Positions 59,501 through 62,500 of a stretch of 64,000 bases of DNA are shown piece by piece. Position numbers and translations under genes: made by a program. How positions within the stretch are numbered: position 1 is the first letter of the stretch; each line of letters starts with the position of its first letter. Below the pieces are notes generated by a model, which saw only the letters and a program-made list of their open reading frames with translations, was not told the DNA's origin and did not search any database. Location of the stretch: NCBI RefSeq assembly GCF_905220565.1, contig NC_059402.1, positions 2,109,501 to 2,173,500 of the forward strand. Reading direction: 5' to 3'. The DNA is from Melitaea cinxia (Eukaryota > Arthropoda > Insecta > Lepidoptera > Nymphalidae).

Positions 59501-62500
59501 GTCGCTGAGCGGCTCCGCCTCCACCGACAGCGGCCGCCACGAGCCCGCGCACGACTCGCGCTGGCCGCGCCAGAACAGCGTGAGTACCGCTTACTCGTGT
59601 ACTCTGACACCGCTACTACCGACACTTTTGAACAAAAACGTCTTTACGCACGCTTCATTTCGGAGTAAGCTGGTGTGCGTGACGAAGTTGAGAGGGAGTA
59701 ATAATTTAGTGAAGATAGAAAGAGAGAGAGTTACGTTTCGTATATTACTGTAGGAGCTAAAGTTTTACTTCAGTCGGGTTGTCTAAACCACACTCGGTTT
59801 TTATTTTATCTTTCTTTGTTACATGTATTTTTTTTAAATAGCTCATAAAAAGGTAGTAAATGTATCTAGAATGCTAGAAAAATATTTTATATATTACATA
59901 GTTTTATTTTAAAATGATTTTATTTATTAACGTAAATAAATTACTATAATTTCTTTTCGACACAGTGCGTATCATTTTCAAACGATTAAAAAAAGTAATA
60001 AAATGACTCAAATTTCATACTTGCATTGAAGTTTTAATTCGATATGTTTCTAGTAAAAAAAAGGGGGAAAAAAACTTACACTCCAAAATGTATCAACAAT
60101 AAACATGTTTAGGGAATTACGAAAAACAGTTCAAAATAATCGTCATCGATCGTGAATTCCTATTTAGGATTAAATAAAACCTTTTTGTAATAGTAGGTAT
60201 ATTTCATTACAAGTGTGGAAAGGCTGTCATTGCAAAGAGTTCCGACAAATGGGAACAAGTTGCAATGACGGTTCCGCACGTGTACTGAACGACTATTTTT
60301 AATACAGTTGCGAAAAAATGAAGCAATTTAATAAAGAAAATTTCTGAAAAATGGCGCCAACCGTAAAATATAAGCAGTTTTTTTTTTCTTCACCCATTCT
60401 GGTCGGCAAAGGGAACTATGCCCATACAGCCAAGTCTTCAGTAGAAGTTATTTCTTGATATGAAATGAAAATGAAATTTAATGAGATGAAATGAAATGAA
60501 ATGAAACCTAACCAAATTCATTCAATCAAATCATTAAATCTGATATTGAAACAAATTAGTAGCTTCTTTTTAGAAATATACGTATTTGCATGAATCATAA
60601 AAACTTCTATGAACATTTTTGAATATCATATCAAAAATGTTTAGAATTCCTAATGTGTTAGTAACACAAAAATAAAATCGTAGATATTAACTTCTATGAT
60701 TTGTTTTTTTAGTAAAAACTTCATGGTTGGTTTTTCTTTTTAATAGACATTATTTTGACAGTTGAGAAAGAAAACGCACGAGTTCGGGAAAGGTAAAAAA
60801 AGGCACGAGTATGTAATAGCCCACATCCCGAACGCTATACGTCCCTGCAATACGCCACTTTTTGAGCAACTGTGTTAAAAAGTTTTCTTCTTTAAATTAT
60901 AACAAGTATCTTGAGGATGTTCTAAATTTTATAAAAAGTTTCTGTTGTTTTTTTTTTAATTACCGAAAAAAGCAAATCTTTTTCATGTCATATTTAAATG
61001 TCAGTAATTTTGTAGTAAAGATTGGGCTTATCCCCCAGGGTTGGGTAAATCTACAAATTACAAATATTTACATATCGTTTTTTTTTCTAAGCTAAAGAAT
61101 GAAACCTTTAGGCGCGTAGTAAGGTTTTATTTTTGTTCAAGATATAAAAATGGTGATTTTTTTTTTGACCTAACACTGCACTTGCTTTTCAAAATGAGTT
61201 CTTTTTGTACTAAAAAAAAAACTAATTTAATTTTTAAATAAAATAACAAACCAAAAAAATGTGTGGACTAATTTTAAAGACATTTAGCTTTTAAAACAAG
61301 AACAAAGCTCTGATTCAATTCTGCAAGCAATTATCAGTGGCTTGTAAGATAAGCGGATATTTATTGCCTTCGACACTTAATGACGCGACTCGCAGCGCTT
61401 GGACTATTTCATGAATATGTGATGTCTGCGTTAGCAGTCATTCATTTTGATTTGATTAACTTTGTTATATAATAAAATATTTTTGTAATATTAAAATTCA
61501 TTAAGACTTAAAATAAAATAAACTGAATCACCAAGGATATTTTTTTTCCTTATCATTAAATATTATGGGAACCTTTTTAATTACATTTTTTAAATATTTT
61601 TATTACGTACTAGCCGACCCAGGCCCATTTCGCTGGGCGTTAATTATTATTTTTGTGATGCACTATACAGTAAATATTTCATCTCACTCATATTTCTCTA
61701 ACTTGATTTACATACACTATTATTATCACAGAATTTTTTTGTTCATAACATTAAAATATATACCTCCTGAAGAGTGTAGCTTTCTGTTAGTAAAAGAATA
61801 TTCGTGGTCGGATCAGTATTTGCGAAGACTACCCCCTACAAACAAACAAAGTTTGAAACTTTCTCTCTTTATAATATTAGTATAGATAGACAAATGGCAA
61901 AATTGATACTCGCCAGAAAATGGAAAGGTGTCCTTTTAGCTAATCTGAAACAAAAGTGTTATAAATTTTGTAAAAAAAATACCCATCAACATATACATGT
62001 CTATATAAAAGTATTATTTTCATTCTTCTGATAAGTCGGCAATTTCCATCTGCATTTTACATATACATAATAATGTAAAACTTATATTTATAGCTACTTA
62101 TATTTTTAAAAAGAGCACATATCACACACACGCACACATCTATAGCTTTTAATACTATTAAAAAAGCACATAATAATATACAATTGATGACTCAAAAAAT
62201 CTTTTTTTTTTTTGTAATAAACAAATTCTCCAAGAACATTAGCAGACAGACGAGACAACATTTCCTTTGTTTATATTAAGCAACCTGTCTCAAATGACGA
62301 GTGTGGTGTTTCGTGTTGCTAAACAGGAGTAAACTGAATGTCTTAAACGTTACTCACACAGTTTGTGCATTCATTATGAATCATATGAATTGAGAATAAA
62401 TCTGGCTTGTTTATGTATTTATGTAAATAAGTCGCGAAATGTATGTACACGACTAATTTCCGAACGACTTCGCCTATGCGTGACGAGAGCGTTACGCAAA

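Larger units (their letters stand above)
58171..59579 (+). repeat. ksr: Tandem array of the ksr pre-kinase exon with splice sites, ten copies, 146-bp period
   Basis: Copy 1 spans 58171-58265. Copies 2-10 begin at 58319, 58465, 58611, 58757, 58903, 59049, 59195, 59341 and 59487, each 93 bp. Nine identical-looking 53-bp spacers start GTGAGT and end GTCCGCAG. Copies 2-10 lack two bases relative to copy 1 (GGGGCGCGTGTC becomes GGGGCGTGTC). The only other exon differences I see are CCG to CTG in copy 4 (Pro to Leu) and a silent CGC to CGT in copy 5. Confidence 0.95.

Noticed and set aside
58171..59579. CRISPR-like appearance of regularly spaced repeats
   Set aside because: Spacers are identical to each other, the repeat is 93 bp of KSR coding sequence, and the genome is eukaryotic.
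58050..59625. Series of near-identical 123-residue reading frames on the - strand
   Set aside because: They are reverse-strand shadows of the 146-bp exon array. They overlap each other by repeat period and run across splice sites.
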